A stretch of 64,000 nt of DNA from Streptomyces polyasparticus (GTDB lineage Bacteria > Actinomycetota > Actinomycetes > Streptomycetales > Streptomycetaceae), in the NCBI RefSeq assembly GCF_014493765.1, contig NZ_JACTVJ010000005.1, positions 310,001 to 374,000 of the forward strand, written 5' to 3'. Position numbers and translations under genes: made by a program. Below the pieces are notes generated by a model. The model was not told the origin of the DNA and ran no database searches. It worked only from the letters and a program-made list of their open reading frames with translations. This document shows positions 52,511 through 63,143 of this stretch, piece after piece (position 1 is the first letter of the stretch; the number at the start of each line of letters is the position of its first letter).

Positions 52511-53965
52511 ATGTCGAAGCGCGTGCTTACGACCGAGTCCGGCGCCCCCGTCGCCGACAACCAGAACTCCGCCACCGCCGGCGTCGGTGGCCCGATCCTC
52601 CTGCAGGACCAGCACCTGCTCGAGAAGCTCGCCCGCTTCAACCGGGAGCGCATCCCGGAGCGTGTCGTGCACGCCCGCGGCTCCGGCGCCTACGGTCACT
52701 TCGAGGTGACCGACGACGTCTCGGCGTACACCTCGGCGAACTTCCTCTCCGAGGTGGGCAAGAAGACCGAGCTCTTCCTGCGCTTCTCGACCGTGGCCGA
52801 CTCGCTCGGCGGCGCGGACGCCGTCCGTGACCCGCGCGGCTTCGCGGTGAAGTTCTACACCGAAGAGGGCAACTACGACCTCGTCGGCAACAACACCCCG
52901 GTGTTCTTCATCAAGGACCCGATCAAGTTCCCCGACTTCATCCACTCCCAGAAGCGCGACCCCTTCACGGGCAAGCAGGAGGCGGACAACGTCTGGGACT
53001 TCTGGGCGCACTCCCCCGAGGCGACGCACCAGGTCACCTGGCTGATGGGCGACCGCGGTATCCCCGCGTCGTACCGCCACATGAACGGCTACGGCTCCCA
53101 CACGTACCAGTGGACCAACGCCCAGGGTGAGGCCTTCTTCGTCAAGTACCACTTCAAGACGAACCAGGGCATCCGCTCCCTGTCCGCCGACCAGGCCGCC
53201 GAGATCGTCGGCAAGGACGGCAACTCGCACCAGACCGACCTGCTGCAGTCCATCGAGCGCGGTGTGTACCCCTCGTGGACGCTGTACGTCCAGGTCATGC
53301 CCGCGGCCGAGGCGGCGGACTACCGCTTCAACCCGTTCGACCTGACGAAGGTGTGGCCGCACAGCGACTACCCGCTGCAGCGCGTGGGCCGGCTGGTCCT
53401 GGACCGCAACCCCGACAACGTCTTCGCCGAGGTCGAGCAGGCCGCGTTCTCGCCGAACAACTTCGTTCCGGGCATCGGTCCTTCGCCGGACAAGATGCTG
53501 CAGGGCCGTCTGTTCGCCTACGCGGACGCGCACCGCTACCGCCTGGGTGTCAACCACACCCTGCTGCCGGTGAACGCCCCCAAGGCGACCGTCGCGAACA
53601 ACTACGGCCGCGACGGCTTCATGGCCGCCAACGCCCAGGGCCGCGACGCGAAGAACTACGAGCCGAACTCCTTCGGCGGTCCGGTCGAGACCGGCCTGCC
53701 GCTGTCGGCGCCGCTCGCGATCCACGGGTACACCGGCACGCACGAGGCGCCGGCCCACACCAAGGACGACGACTTCTTCCAGGCCGGCGAGCTGTACCGC
53801 CTGATGTCGGAGGAGGAGAAGCAGCGTCTGGTCGCCAACATCGCCGGCGGTCTGTCGCAGGTCTCCCGCGACGACATCATCGAGAAGAACATCGCGCACT
53901 TCGCCGCCGCGGACGCGGACTACGGCAAGCGCGTGGAGGAGGCCGTTCGCGCCCTGCGCGACTGA
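52511..53965 (+). CDS. Monofunctional haem catalase (small-subunit type)
   Basis: 484 residues. Catalytic His in [20 protein letters not shown], Asn in [17 protein letters not shown], proximal haem Tyr in [14 protein letters not shown], plus [20 protein letters not shown]. Converts H2O2 to water and oxygen in the cytoplasm. Placed between the glyoxylate genes and controlled by the same promoter element as uricase, it probably removes the H2O2 that uricase makes. Start supported by GGAAGG upstream. Confidence 0.95.
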   Translation: MSKRVLTTESGAPVADNQNSATAGVGGPILLQDQHLLEKLARFNRERIPERVVHARGSGAYGHFEVTDDVSAYTSANFLSEVGKKTELFLRFSTVADSLGGADAVRDPRGFAVKFYTEEGNYDLVGNNTPVFFIKDPIKFPDFIHSQKRDPFTGKQEADNVWDFWAHSPEATHQVTWLMGDRGIPASYRHMNGYGSHTYQWTNAQGEAFFVKYHFKTNQGIRSLSADQAAEIVGKDGNSHQTDLLQSIERGVYPSWTLYVQVMPAAEAADYRFNPFDLTKVWPHSDYPLQRVGRLVLDRNPDNVFAEVEQAAFSPNNFVPGIGPSPDKMLQGRLFAYADAHRYRLGVNHTLLPVNAPKATVANNYGRDGFMAANAQGRDAKNYEPNSFGGPVETGLPLSAPLAIHGYTGTHEAPAHTKDDDFFQAGELYRLMSEEEKQRLVANIAGGLSQVSRDDIIEKNIAHFAAADADYGKRVEEAVRALRD

Positions 53966-53982
53966 GCCCCTCCTGTGAGGCT

Positions 53983-54016
53983 GTGCCCGGGGTGACGGGA
54001 GGTCATCCCTGGGCAC
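53983..54016 (+). terminator. Catalase terminator
   Basis: GTGCCCGGGGTGAC and GTCATCCCTGGGCAC pair imperfectly (two mismatches) with a short loop. Confidence 0.6.
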
Positions 54017-54507
54017 CGGCCCGCATCGCCTGCCCGGATGAGGGGTGGCAGGCGGTACGGGCGAGTTGGAGACCGCGGCGGGGTGCGAGCCAGTGCGGTG
54101 GTAAAGGTTCTACGGCACGTTTCTCGACCTGAGGGAAACGACATCGGGAGCCATCGCATCCGCCGCGGTCCCCACAAGAACAGAGACTCCGTCCGGCGGC
54201 GCGAACGACCATTTCTTCGTGCCGACCTCGCACCGCTTCGCGGGCTTCGGCCGCCTGCGCCGGCCTCCGGCCGTCGTCCAGAGCAGCGGGAACGCGAACG
54301 CGAGACCGGCCCACACACTCCGTCCGGCGGCGCGAACGTCCTGTCGCGCCAGCCTTGCGCCGTCGGGCGGCAACAACTCCTCAGCCAGAGCGCCGAGTAC
54401 GGACGGTCCCGTGCTCGGCGCTCCCCTTTTCCCGCGCGCATCCCGTACGGCCGCCTCACGGGCGATATCACGTGGCCCCGCCCCATATCGCCTGGCGGGC
54501 TCGCCCC
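54017..54507. other. Gene-poor 490-bp stretch with a repeated 22-mer
   Basis: No convincing gene. A 22-bp sequence beginning ACTCCGTCCGGCGGCGCGAA occurs at about 54186-54207 and again at about 54317-54338. Open frames exist on both strands but lack family resemblance and good starts. May be the remains of a deleted gene or a repeat-bearing regulatory spacer. Confidence 0.4.
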
Positions 54508-55476
54508 ATGACAGCGATCGCCCCTGCTCAGGGCGTACGGATGGACTGGCGGGAGATCCCTGCTCCGGTCCGCGAAGCGCTCGAGCTACAGCTCGGAACA
54601 CAGGTCGTCGAGGCGAGCACGCAGAGCGGCGGGTTCTCCCCCGGCGTCGCGGCCCGCCTGCGCCTGGCCGACGGCAGCCGCGCCTTCGCCAAGGCAGGCT
54701 GCGCCGAGGTCAACGCGCACTCGGTCACCATGCACCGCGCGGAGATCGCCAACGCCGCCCTGCTGCCGCCGGGCGCCCCGGTCCCGCGTCTGCTCGGCTC
54801 GTACGACGACGGCCAATGGGTCGCGCTCCTCTTCGAGGACGTCGAGGGCCGCCAGCCCCATGTGCCCTGGGTGCCCGAGGAGTTGGACCGTGTGATGGCC
54901 GCCGTCGGCCGCCTGTCCGAGTCCCTCACGCCCGCACCGGCCGGCGCCGAACCGCTGCCCGGCGAGCCCTTCGAGGGCCGGGGTCAGCTGGCGGCCGCGC
55001 ACGCGAGCGGCGAGGAGGATCTCGCGGGCATGGACCCTTACGGACGCATCTCACCGCACGCGCCGAACGCGAGCGGGAGTGCACCTCGGCCATCGCGGGC
55101 GACGCGCTCGCGCACGGGGATCTGCGTGCCGACAACATCCTCCTGACCGCCGAGGGCGCGGTCTTCGTGGACTGGCCGCACGCGTGCCGCGCTGCGCGCT
55201 GCGCGCTGGTTCGACCTGCTCATCTTGCTGCCCAGCGTCGCGATGCAGGGTGGCCCTGCTCCGGAGTCGGTCTTCGCGCCGCATCCCGTGGCGCAGGGCG
55301 CCGACGAGCGTGCCATGACCACCACGGTGCTCGGTCTCGCCGCCATGTTCCTGCGCCAGGCCCGCCGACCGGCACCGCCCGGACTGCCGACGCTGCGCCC
55401 CTTCCAGCAGGCCCAGGGCGAACAGACACTCGCGTGGCTCAAGGAGCGGCTCGGGGAGCGGTCACCGGCGCAGTGA
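54508..55476 (+). pseudogene. Aminoglycoside-phosphotransferase-family kinase, two frameshifts
   Basis: Starts MTAIAPAQGVRMDWREIPAP and reads as an APH-fold kinase (GFSPGVAARLRLADGSRAF, ALLFEDVEGRQPHVPW). Near 55040 it changes frame; the catalytic loop AHGDLRADNILLTAEGAVFV and DWPHAC lie in the second frame. Near 55190-55205 a tandem GCTGCGC copy (7 bp extra) returns it to the first frame, which ends TLAWLKERLGERSPAQ. An uninterrupted gene would need both shifts removed. Sequencing error is possible for the first shift. Family members phosphorylate varied small molecules. Confidence 0.75.
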
Positions 55477-55494
55477 CGCGGGCCGGCCGTGCGG

Positions 55495-55962
55495 TCACGT
55501 CGGAGGCACCCACACCGAGGACGCGGACGCGGTCCTCTGGGAAGGCACCCACCCGGACCCGGTCCTCTCCTGCTCGCCGAGCACCCGCTGGATGCGGATC
55601 ATGTCGACGGACTCGGCGAGCAGTTCGTACTCCGTCGTGTCGTCCCGGGCGATGAACCGCACCAGGCGGCCGCTCGCCAGGTCGGCAGCCGCCTGTTCCT
55701 GTTCTGCCGCGCTGTCGCGCCAGGCGCGCAGTACACCGGGGACATCGGGTGCATCCCGCGCCATCAGAACCAGTGCGCCAGGTGGCAGCCGGCCGGTGTC
55801 GGGCGTCGGATCGAGCCGTTCGGCGATCCAGGTCGCCCGCTCGCGCAGCCACCACAGGGCGAGTGGCAGACTCGGCGCGCGATAGGTTCCGAGCGGTACG
55901 CCCACCTGCTCGCCGCCGCAGACGCCGTACGCGGTCACCTCACAGAGGAACTCCTCGTGCAT
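55495..55962 (-). CDS. Hypothetical protein
   Basis: 155 residues, no signal or membrane segment: FLCEVTAYGVCGGEQVGVPL, LALWWLRERATWIAERLDP, ASGRLVRFIARDDTTEYELL and AESVDMIRIQRVLGEQER. Codon use is Streptomyces-like and the strands/helices alternate sensibly, so I take it as real, but I know no family. It is convergent with the broken kinase gene (18 bp apart). Confidence 0.5.
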   Translation of the reverse strand: MHEEFLCEVTAYGVCGGEQVGVPLGTYRAPSLPLALWWLRERATWIAERLDPTPDTGRLPPGALVLMARDAPDVPGVLRAWRDSAAEQEQAAADLASGRLVRFIARDDTTEYELLAESVDMIRIQRVLGEQERTGSGWVPSQRTASASSVWVPPT

Positions 55963-56259
55963 CGCGGCCCCCCAACTCCCCGCGGGCAGTGACAGCCGGC
56001 CGCGCAGGTCAACACCCCTGCTGCCGTACGGCTATTGTGCGCTCACGGTGCGTGTCCGAATATGCTTTCGGCAACCAATGGCCGGATCCCCTCACTCTCC
56101 GCACCAGCCCGTTCACTAACCCCCTTGCCAACAGGCCGAGTTGACCCTCCGCTCCCGCCCTTCCCCACTGCCCCGCCCATGCCGGATGGCTCAAACGCCC
56201 CACTGTCACACCCGGGGCTTACAGTCCTCCTGCGTCACATGATCAGGAGGGGTGGGGGC

Positions 56260-57336
56260 ATGCGCGGTACGAGCGGCACAGGCGGCGGGGCCGGGCCCGC
56301 GGGCGCGGCCGCGGCGGCGCGGCGGGCCGTGCTCGACCATGTACTCGGCCTGATCGCCGCGGCGCCGCGGAGCGAGATGCTGGCGCTGCGCGGCAGCATG
56401 GTGATGCCCGCGTGGGCGGGAGAACGAGCGCGCGAGCCGGGGGATCTGGACTTCGTCGTCCTGCCACGGCTGGGCACTCCCCCGGACCCGTTGGACCCGC
56501 ACCCGTACGTCGACTCCTTCGCCCTCGTACAGGAGTGGCCCGAGGCGCTCGGGGGTGCGGCGGGGGCCGAGATCTGGAACGACGGGGAGGAGCAGTACGA
56601 GAGGCGCGGCATACGGGTACGGGTGCCGCCGGAGGGGCTGCGCTGGGAAGGGCCCGCGGAGGGCAGCGAGGACGAGCCCTTTCCCTCTCACGAGGATCTG
56701 CTCGAGCTGATACGCCGCCGGCCGGAGGTCCCGGGTGCGGGGATCGTCCTCGACGCCGAACGGGCACAGCCGGACGAGCTGTGGGGATACGACCACGACT
56801 GCGCGTGCGACCACGTCCGGGAGGAGAGCGAGGGCGTGGGCTCGTACGTCTGGAAGCCGTGCGGGTGCGTGCGGACAGGCGGGTCGCGTCTCCACATCCC
56901 CTGGCACTGCGACAGCGGGCCGGGCGGCCGTGTCCAGCTGGACTTCGCCTTCGACGAGACGTTCTCCGAGCCGCCCGTGTGGACGCTGATCCCCCGCGCC
57001 GACGGCGGGGCGCCCACCGTCGTGCAGTGCGCGAGCCGTGAACTGTCGCTCGGCTGGAAGCTGTTGTGGCTGCACGCCGACGCCGCGGCGGGCCGGGGCC
57101 CTCAGCCCAAGGATCTGTACGACGCCGTCCTGCTCGCCGAGGACCCCCGGACCCGACCGGCGCCACGACTGCTGAGGAGGATCCTGCGGTCCGCCGCCCC
57201 GACCGGGCTCGCCTCTGCGCTCTCGTGCGACGAGGCGGACTGGGCACAGTTCGCCGCGGCACACCCGTACGCACAGGGCACGGCCCGGAGTTGGACGGAG
57301 CGGCTCACCGCGCGATTGCGGCACCTGACGCCCTGA
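56260..57336 (+). CDS. AbiEii/AbiGii-toxin-like nucleotidyltransferase
   Basis: 358 residues from ATG 56260, 8 bp after AGGAGGGG; earlier in-frame starts would add a low-complexity leader. The nucleotidyltransferase core is LALRGSMVMPAWAGERAREP then GDLDFVVLP: the G-S and D-x-D of the AbiEii fold. A later Cys-rich stretch (HDCACDHVREESEG, WKPCGCVRTGG) is unusual. AbiEii toxins work with an AbiEi antitoxin in type IV pairs, but no AbiEi gene adjoins, so it may be a domesticated or defence-related orphan. 297 bp upstream hold no gene. Confidence 0.7.
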   Translation: MRGTSGTGGGAGPAGAAAAARRAVLDHVLGLIAAAPRSEMLALRGSMVMPAWAGERAREPGDLDFVVLPRLGTPPDPLDPHPYVDSFALVQEWPEALGGAAGAEIWNDGEEQYERRGIRVRVPPEGLRWEGPAEGSEDEPFPSHEDLLELIRRRPEVPGAGIVLDAERAQPDELWGYDHDCACDHVREESEGVGSYVWKPCGCVRTGGSRLHIPWHCDSGPGGRVQLDFAFDETFSEPPVWTLIPRADGGAPTVVQCASRELSLGWKLLWLHADAAAGRGPQPKDLYDAVLLAEDPRTRPAPRLLRRILRSAAPTGLASALSCDEADWAQFAAAHPYAQGTARSWTERLTARLRHLTP

Positions 57337-57339
57337 ACG

Positions 57340-57406
57340 GCCGGGCACTCCGAAGAGCCGGGCACGCCGGAGAGCCGGGCACGCCGGAGAGCGGGGCACG
57401 CCGGAG
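57340..57406. repeat. 17-bp tandem repeat, about 4 copies
   Basis: Unit GCCGGGCACGCCGGAGA (first copy GCCGGGCACTCCGAAGA, last starts GCGGGG), right after the AbiEii-like stop codon, running into the terminator. No spacers. Confidence 0.8.
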
Positions 57407-57442
57407 GGGGCGGCCCACTCCCCCCGAGTGGGCCGCCCCCTC
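57404..57442. terminator. Bidirectional terminator between AbiEii-like gene and gcl
   Basis: Perfect 15-17-bp arms (GGGGGCGGCCCACTC and complement) with a 5-C loop. Confidence 0.8.
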
Positions 57443-57464
57443 AACTACCGTCCCGTGTAAGGCC

Positions 57465-59258
<1,794 letters not shown>

Positions 59259-59342
59259 CGCGTAACTCCTGCGTCCAGGCCGGTCCGAGCCGGTCGGCTA
59301 TCGGGCGCTTCCGCTCGCGGTCCCGGTCGATGTCCGGCCGCT

Positions 59343-59378
59343 TTCCGTAATGCGGAAGTTTTCTTCTGCTATATGGAA
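59343..59378 (-). promoter_or_regulatory. Paired 15-bp operators upstream of gcl
   Basis: TTCCGTAATGCGGAA (59343-59357) and TTCTGCTATATGGAA (59364-59378), centres 21 bp apart, as at hyi. Consensus TTCYG-n5-YRGAA. Confidence 0.8.
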
Positions 59379-59504
59379 GCAATGTAAGAGCAGGCCGAGG
59401 GGGGAGTCAAGGGGCTTCGGCGCGATGAACGTGCCCGAATCCCTCCCCAGAGCTTGGTGTTTGGTGGACGATGAGAGCGGCACCGGGTCCCGTTCGTCGG
59501 TTCG

Positions 59505-59559
59505 TACGGGATGCGTGCGGGATACGCGCGGGATGCGGTCGGGATCCGTACGGGAGGGG
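59505..59559 (+). repeat. 11-bp tandem repeat upstream of the Mrr-like gene
   Basis: Five degenerate units (TACGGGATGCG, TGCGGGATACG, CGCGGGATGCG, GTCGGGATCCG, TACGGGAGGGG), the last forming the ribosome site 8 bp before the ATG at 59568. Period 11 bp places CGGGA on one face of the helix. Confidence 0.7.
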
Positions 59560-59567
59560 GGACGTCG

Positions 59568-60281
59568 ATGTCCGGAGGCATTCCGGTGCGCTGTCCGCGC
59601 TGCCGGACCGAGCACCTCTACGCACCGCACGTCTACCCCTGCACCTGCGGTGCGCCGGTCTCGCCGCCGCTGCAGCGCGGCGCGCAGCCCACCCTCCTCA
59701 CGTATGTGACCTGGGAGGACGACTGGGTCACCGTCCGTTGCGAGTCCTGCGGACGGCTCGACCAGTGGCCTCAGCCGGAGCTCGGCTGCGACTGCGGCGC
59801 CCTGCTCCGCGTCCCCGTGAAACCCGCCTCGGCGGGTCCGGCCCCCGGCCATGCGCCGCTGCCGCTGCACATCCCGCTGGCGCCGACGGCGCCGGCGCCC
59901 CGTCCCGCGTTCCACCCCGTGACGATTCGCACAGCGCGGGACGCCGTACAGGCCGCGGCGCTGTATCTGCGCTGGCTCGGTTACAAGGAGATACGACGCA
60001 CCGAGCAGCGCGCCGCGTCCGGTGTGGGCCTGGTGGCGCCCGGGCTGCGGGCGCAGGTGGAACCGACGACCCGCTCGATGAGCCTGCGCGATGTCGAATG
60101 CCTGTGGCTCGCCGCGCTCAACGACTCCTCGGTCCCCGTCTGCTTCTCCCTCGCGGGCTACACGGACGACGCCCGGGCCCGCGCCGACAGCCTGGCGGTG
60201 CCACTGTTCGTCCTCGATCTGACGGGCACACCCCAGCCCGTGAACAGCCCGGCGGACGAACTGATCAGCACAGGCGCGTAG
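59568..60281 (+). CDS. Zinc-ribbon protein with degenerate Mrr-like nuclease domain
   Basis: 237 residues from ATG after GGAGGGGG. Four CxxC/CxC pairs (RCPRCRTEH, PCTCGAP, VRCESCGRL, GCDCGALL) form two zinc ribbons (residues ~8-75), then a Pro/Ala linker. A C-terminal domain follows (~125-235: DAVQAAALYLRWLGYKEIRR, SLRDVECLWLAALN, VCFSLAGYTDDARARADSLA). The latter has the shape of Mrr restriction-nuclease domains, but the catalytic D and QxK positions appear as SGVGLV and RAQVE, so it may have lost cleavage and act as a DNA or ligand binder. Confidence 0.55.
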   Translation: MSGGIPVRCPRCRTEHLYAPHVYPCTCGAPVSPPLQRGAQPTLLTYVTWEDDWVTVRCESCGRLDQWPQPELGCDCGALLRVPVKPASAGPAPGHAPLPLHIPLAPTAPAPRPAFHPVTIRTARDAVQAAALYLRWLGYKEIRRTEQRAASGVGLVAPGLRAQVEPTTRSMSLRDVECLWLAALNDSSVPVCFSLAGYTDDARARADSLAVPLFVLDLTGTPQPVNSPADELISTGA

Positions 60282-60327
60282 TTGAGGCTCTGGGGCGGGT
60301 CCTGCGCGCCACGGCGATACTGGACGC

Positions 60328-60873
60328 ATGCGTATCCGTCCGGCCACCGCGGCCGATCTCCCTTTGCTGCAGGACATCGAGCGGGCGGCCGGTGAACCGT
60401 TCCGTGCGCTGGGCATGGCCGCGATCGCGGACGACGAGCCGCCGTCGGCCGAGCAGCTCACGGCATTCGTCCGGGCCGGCCGTGCATGGGTGGCGGTGGA
60501 CCGGGACGGGAGCGATGACGCACCCGTGGCGTATCTGATCGCGGAGCAGGTGGACGAGGCGCTGCACGTGGAGCAGGTGTCCGTGCACCCGTCGGCGGCG
60601 CGGCAGGGCGTGGGGCGTGCGCTGCTCGACCGCGCGGCGGCGTATGCCCGCGCGCAGGGGCTCGGCGCGCTGACCCTGACGACCTTCGCCGAGGTGCCGT
60701 GGAACGCGCCGTACTACCGGCGGCTCGGGTTCCGTGAGCTCGGCGAGGACGAACTCGGGCCGGGGCTGCGGAAGATCAGGGCGTACGAGGGTGAACTGGG
60801 GCTCGACCGCTGGCCGCGGGTCTGCATGAGCCGCCCGGTCCCGCACCAAGCGGACCGCCGACCGGCGCGATGA
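60328..60873 (+). CDS. GNAT-family N-acetyltransferase
   Basis: 181 residues: MRIRPATAADLPLLQDIERA at the N-terminus, VSVHPSAARQGVGRALLDRA (acetyl-CoA pyrophosphate loop RQGVGRALL) and TLTTFAEVPWNAPYYRRLGF. Substrate unknown. Its 3' end runs into an 8-bp tandem array, which supplies the stop codon (TGA in GCGATGAC). Confidence 0.85.
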   Translation: MRIRPATAADLPLLQDIERAAGEPFRALGMAAIADDEPPSAEQLTAFVRAGRAWVAVDRDGSDDAPVAYLIAEQVDEALHVEQVSVHPSAARQGVGRALLDRAAAYARAQGLGALTLTTFAEVPWNAPYYRRLGFRELGEDELGPGLRKIRAYEGELGLDRWPRVCMSRPVPHQADRRPAR

Positions 60874-60962
60874 CGCGATGACGCGATGACGCGATGGCTC
60901 GATGAATCGATGACGCGGTCACGCGGCGACTCGGTGACTCGGTGACTCGGTGACTCGGTGAC
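60867..60962. repeat. 8-bp tandem array, 12 units
   Basis: GCGATGAC x3, GCGATGGC, TCGATGAA, TCGATGAC, GCGGTCAC, GCGGCGAC, TCGGTGAC x4: 96 bp without breaks, starting inside the GNAT gene's last codons. Confidence 0.88.
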
Positions 60963-61034
60963 GTGAAGAAACCGGGCGGGCCGCTGGTCCGGCCCGCCCG
61001 GCCCCCCGTTTCGGGAGTCGCCTGCCCAGGGCGG

Positions 61035-61550
61035 CTAGGAGGCGACGCGTTCGCCGGTCGGCTCGGCGACGACGATCTGGAGGTGGGCGGGGGCGTACTT
61101 GCGCGCCTTGCCCAGCATCTTGTCCAGGTCGAACTTGTGGCGCTGCACGGCCACGTACAGCGGCGCCGGCATCGCGGGGTGCGGCGGCAGCACGGCGGCG
61201 CCGGCCGGCAGCATCGCCCGCTCCTGCAGCCGTACGCCGATGAGGGCGTCGCCCTGCGCAGGGGTGGCCACCACGAACTGGCTGACGTCGTGCCACGGCA
61301 GCAGCACATGGCCGATCCGCACGCCGGCGGCGTCGAACTGGAACAGGATCCGCTTGGCGTCGAACCACTGCGAGATGAAGGGGATCGCGGCGACGATCAC
61401 CACGCCGCCCTTCATGTCGAGCGCCCAGCCGAGCAGCGCGGCGAGCGCCACGATGCCGATGATCGAGCCCCAGAGCCCGGCGAGGTCCTGCGGCGAGAAC
61501 GGACGCGTGACCTTGTAGCGCTCCCAGCGGCCCCGGCGCTGATTCGACAT
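61035..61550 (-). CDS. Membrane protein with PH/YcxB-like domain
   Basis: 171 residues: a cytoplasmic N-terminus, two adjacent hydrophobic segments (~28-62: GSIIGIVALAALLGWALD, GVVIVAAIPFISQW), then a beta-rich part (ILFQFDAAGVRIGHVLLPWH, ALIGVRLQERAMLP) resembling bacterial PH/YcxB membrane-anchored domains. Function unknown. ATG preceded by GGGGGACC. Confidence 0.65.
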   Translation of the reverse strand: MSNQRRGRWERYKVTRPFSPQDLAGLWGSIIGIVALAALLGWALDMKGGVVIVAAIPFISQWFDAKRILFQFDAAGVRIGHVLLPWHDVSQFVVATPAQGDALIGVRLQERAMLPAGAAVLPPHPAMPAPLYVAVQRHKFDLDKMLGKARKYAPAHLQIVVAEPTGERVAS

Positions 61551-61676
61551 ATGGGTCCCCCTGATGACGGTGTGGCCGATCGGCCGCTCCGCAGCGGACG
61601 ATCACGTTCAGGGACGTTAGGGAATCGGTGCTCGGTCTGGCTTGGACGAATTTGACCTCGCGCCGGAAACCGCCGC

Positions 61677-62594
61677 TCAGAGCGCCACGGCGCCTTCCGT
61701 CATACGGGCCGCGGCGATCTGGCCGGGGGTGATGGCGGCCAGGGCCCGGAACTCCCGGTTGAGGTGCGCCTGGTCGTAGAACCCGCAGGCGGCGGTGAGC
61801 GCGCTCAGATCGACCGCGCCGCGGGCCATGAGCCCGGTCGCGCGGTGGAATCTCAGCACCCTGCCCGCCGTCTTCGGCGTCAGCCCGACCTGCTGTGTGA
61901 ACTTCCGTACGAGATAGCCGTGGCTCCAGCCCGTCTCCTGGGCGATCCGGGCGACGGGCAGATTGCCACCCGAGCGTTCGAGCAGCTGCCAGGCGTGGGC
62001 CACCTCGGCGGCCGGCTCGGGTCCCTCCGCGAGCCGGCGGAGGAGTGCGGCGTCGAGGAGATCGAAACGCTCGGCCCAGTCCCGGGTGTGGGAGAGCCGT
62101 TCGACCAGCTCGCCTGCGCGCGGTCCGAGGACGTCCGTCAGCTCGACGACGGTGTTGGTCAACTCCCGCATGGGCAGGGCGAAAAGCCGGTACGCCCCCA
62201 GGGGCGTGAGCTCGAGGCGGATCGCCTCCTGGCCGCCGGGGTGATCGGCGATCCGGGGTCCGTCCTCGAGGCCCGCGATCAGCGAGCCGACCACCCGGAC
62301 GCCCGGATCGTGCTCGCGCTCGGCGAGACGGTGCACCTGGGCGAACGGCTCCCCGAGGCTGAGGAGCACGACGGCCCGGCCGCTGGGCACGATCCGCACG
62401 CGGAACGGGGTGGCGGCGGCGTCCCAGTAGCCGGCGTAACTGCGCAGGTACGGGCGCAACGTGTCCGGCCAGCGCCGGGTGACACGCAGCCGCCCCGCGC
62501 CGAGCGCCACCGCATGCACACCGCGCGTGTCCTGCACGTCCCGCATGCCGTGCACGCCCGGCCTGTCCACGACCGTGCCGCCGCCCAGCGCCAT
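61677..62594 (-). CDS. AraC-family transcriptional regulator
   Basis: 305 residues. N-terminal part resembles the AraC-associated DUF6597 sensor (RPYLRSYAGYWDAAATPFRV, RIVPSGRAVVLLSLGEPF). The C-terminal double helix-turn-helix is VARIAQETGWSHGYLVRKFT, GLTPKTAGRVLRFHRATGLM, ALTAACGFYDQAHLNREFRA. GAAGGAG upstream. Target unknown; the membrane-protein gene lies 126 bp downstream on the same strand. Confidence 0.85.
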   Translation of the reverse strand: MALGGGTVVDRPGVHGMRDVQDTRGVHAVALGAGRLRVTRRWPDTLRPYLRSYAGYWDAAATPFRVRIVPSGRAVVLLSLGEPFAQVHRLAEREHDPGVRVVGSLIAGLEDGPRIADHPGGQEAIRLELTPLGAYRLFALPMRELTNTVVELTDVLGPRAGELVERLSHTRDWAERFDLLDAALLRRLAEGPEPAAEVAHAWQLLERSGGNLPVARIAQETGWSHGYLVRKFTQQVGLTPKTAGRVLRFHRATGLMARGAVDLSALTAACGFYDQAHLNREFRALAAITPGQIAAARMTEGAVAL

Positions 62595-62664
62595 GACTCC
62601 TTCTTCTCCCCTTCGACTCCGGTGGCGGGCATGATGACATGCCCAGGTGAGCGGACGGTGCGCG

Positions 62665-63024
62665 CTAACGCGCCGTCGCCCGCAGGGGACAGCCGGAGCC
62701 CACGCGGGCGTCCAGCTCCTCGCGCAGGACGGCGAGCTCGGCCATCCGCTCGTCGACCACGCGGAGCTTCTCCTCGAACATCTTCGACAGGGCGGCCGCG
62801 CTGTCGGGGGCGTCGCGCAGCTGCTCGCCGGTGCGGGCGATCTCGGCCAGCGTGAACCCGAGGGTCTGGGCGGTCCGTACGTACTGGAGCCAACTCACCG
62901 TCTCCGGCGCGAAGTCGCGATACCCGTTCGCGAGCCGCTCACCGGCGACGAGACCGTTCTTCTCGTAGAAGCGGATGGTGTCCTTCGACAGACCGGTCCG
63001 GGCGGCCAGCTCTCCGATACGCAT
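62665..63024 (-). CDS. MerR-family transcriptional regulator
   Basis: 119 residues: MRIGELAARTGLSKDTIRFY and EKNGLVAGERLANGYRDFAP (winged helix), a dimer helix, and one Cys near the end (GSGCPLRATAR). The single Cys argues against metal sensing by the classic three-Cys site. It faces the small membrane-protein gene across an elongated-spacer promoter, the usual MerR target layout. Confidence 0.85.
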   Translation of the reverse strand: MRIGELAARTGLSKDTIRFYEKNGLVAGERLANGYRDFAPETVSWLQYVRTAQTLGFTLAEIARTGEQLRDAPDSAAALSKMFEEKLRVVDERMAELAVLREELDARVGSGCPLRATAR

Positions 63025-63054
63025 GACACTCCAGGGGACGTGCGGGACTCGGAC

Positions 63055-63086
63055 TTGACCTTGGACCGTACTCCACTGTTTAGCGT
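63055..63086 (+). promoter_or_regulatory. MerR-type promoter for the membrane-protein gene
   Basis: TTGACC (63055-63060) and TAGCGT (63081-63086) with a 20-bp spacer that includes the partial palindrome CTTGGAC/GTACTCCA. MerR-regulated promoters have such long spacers. Confidence 0.5.
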
Positions 63087-63143
63087 CGGGGTGTCGCTGT
63101 CCGAGGGGCGGGCTCGAACTCCCCCCGAACTCCCGAAGTTACC

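Noticed and set aside
54003-54601. Minus-strand open frames between catalase and the kinase pseudogene
   Set aside because: No family resemblance, poor starts, repeat-rich sequence; overlaps the kinase 5' end.
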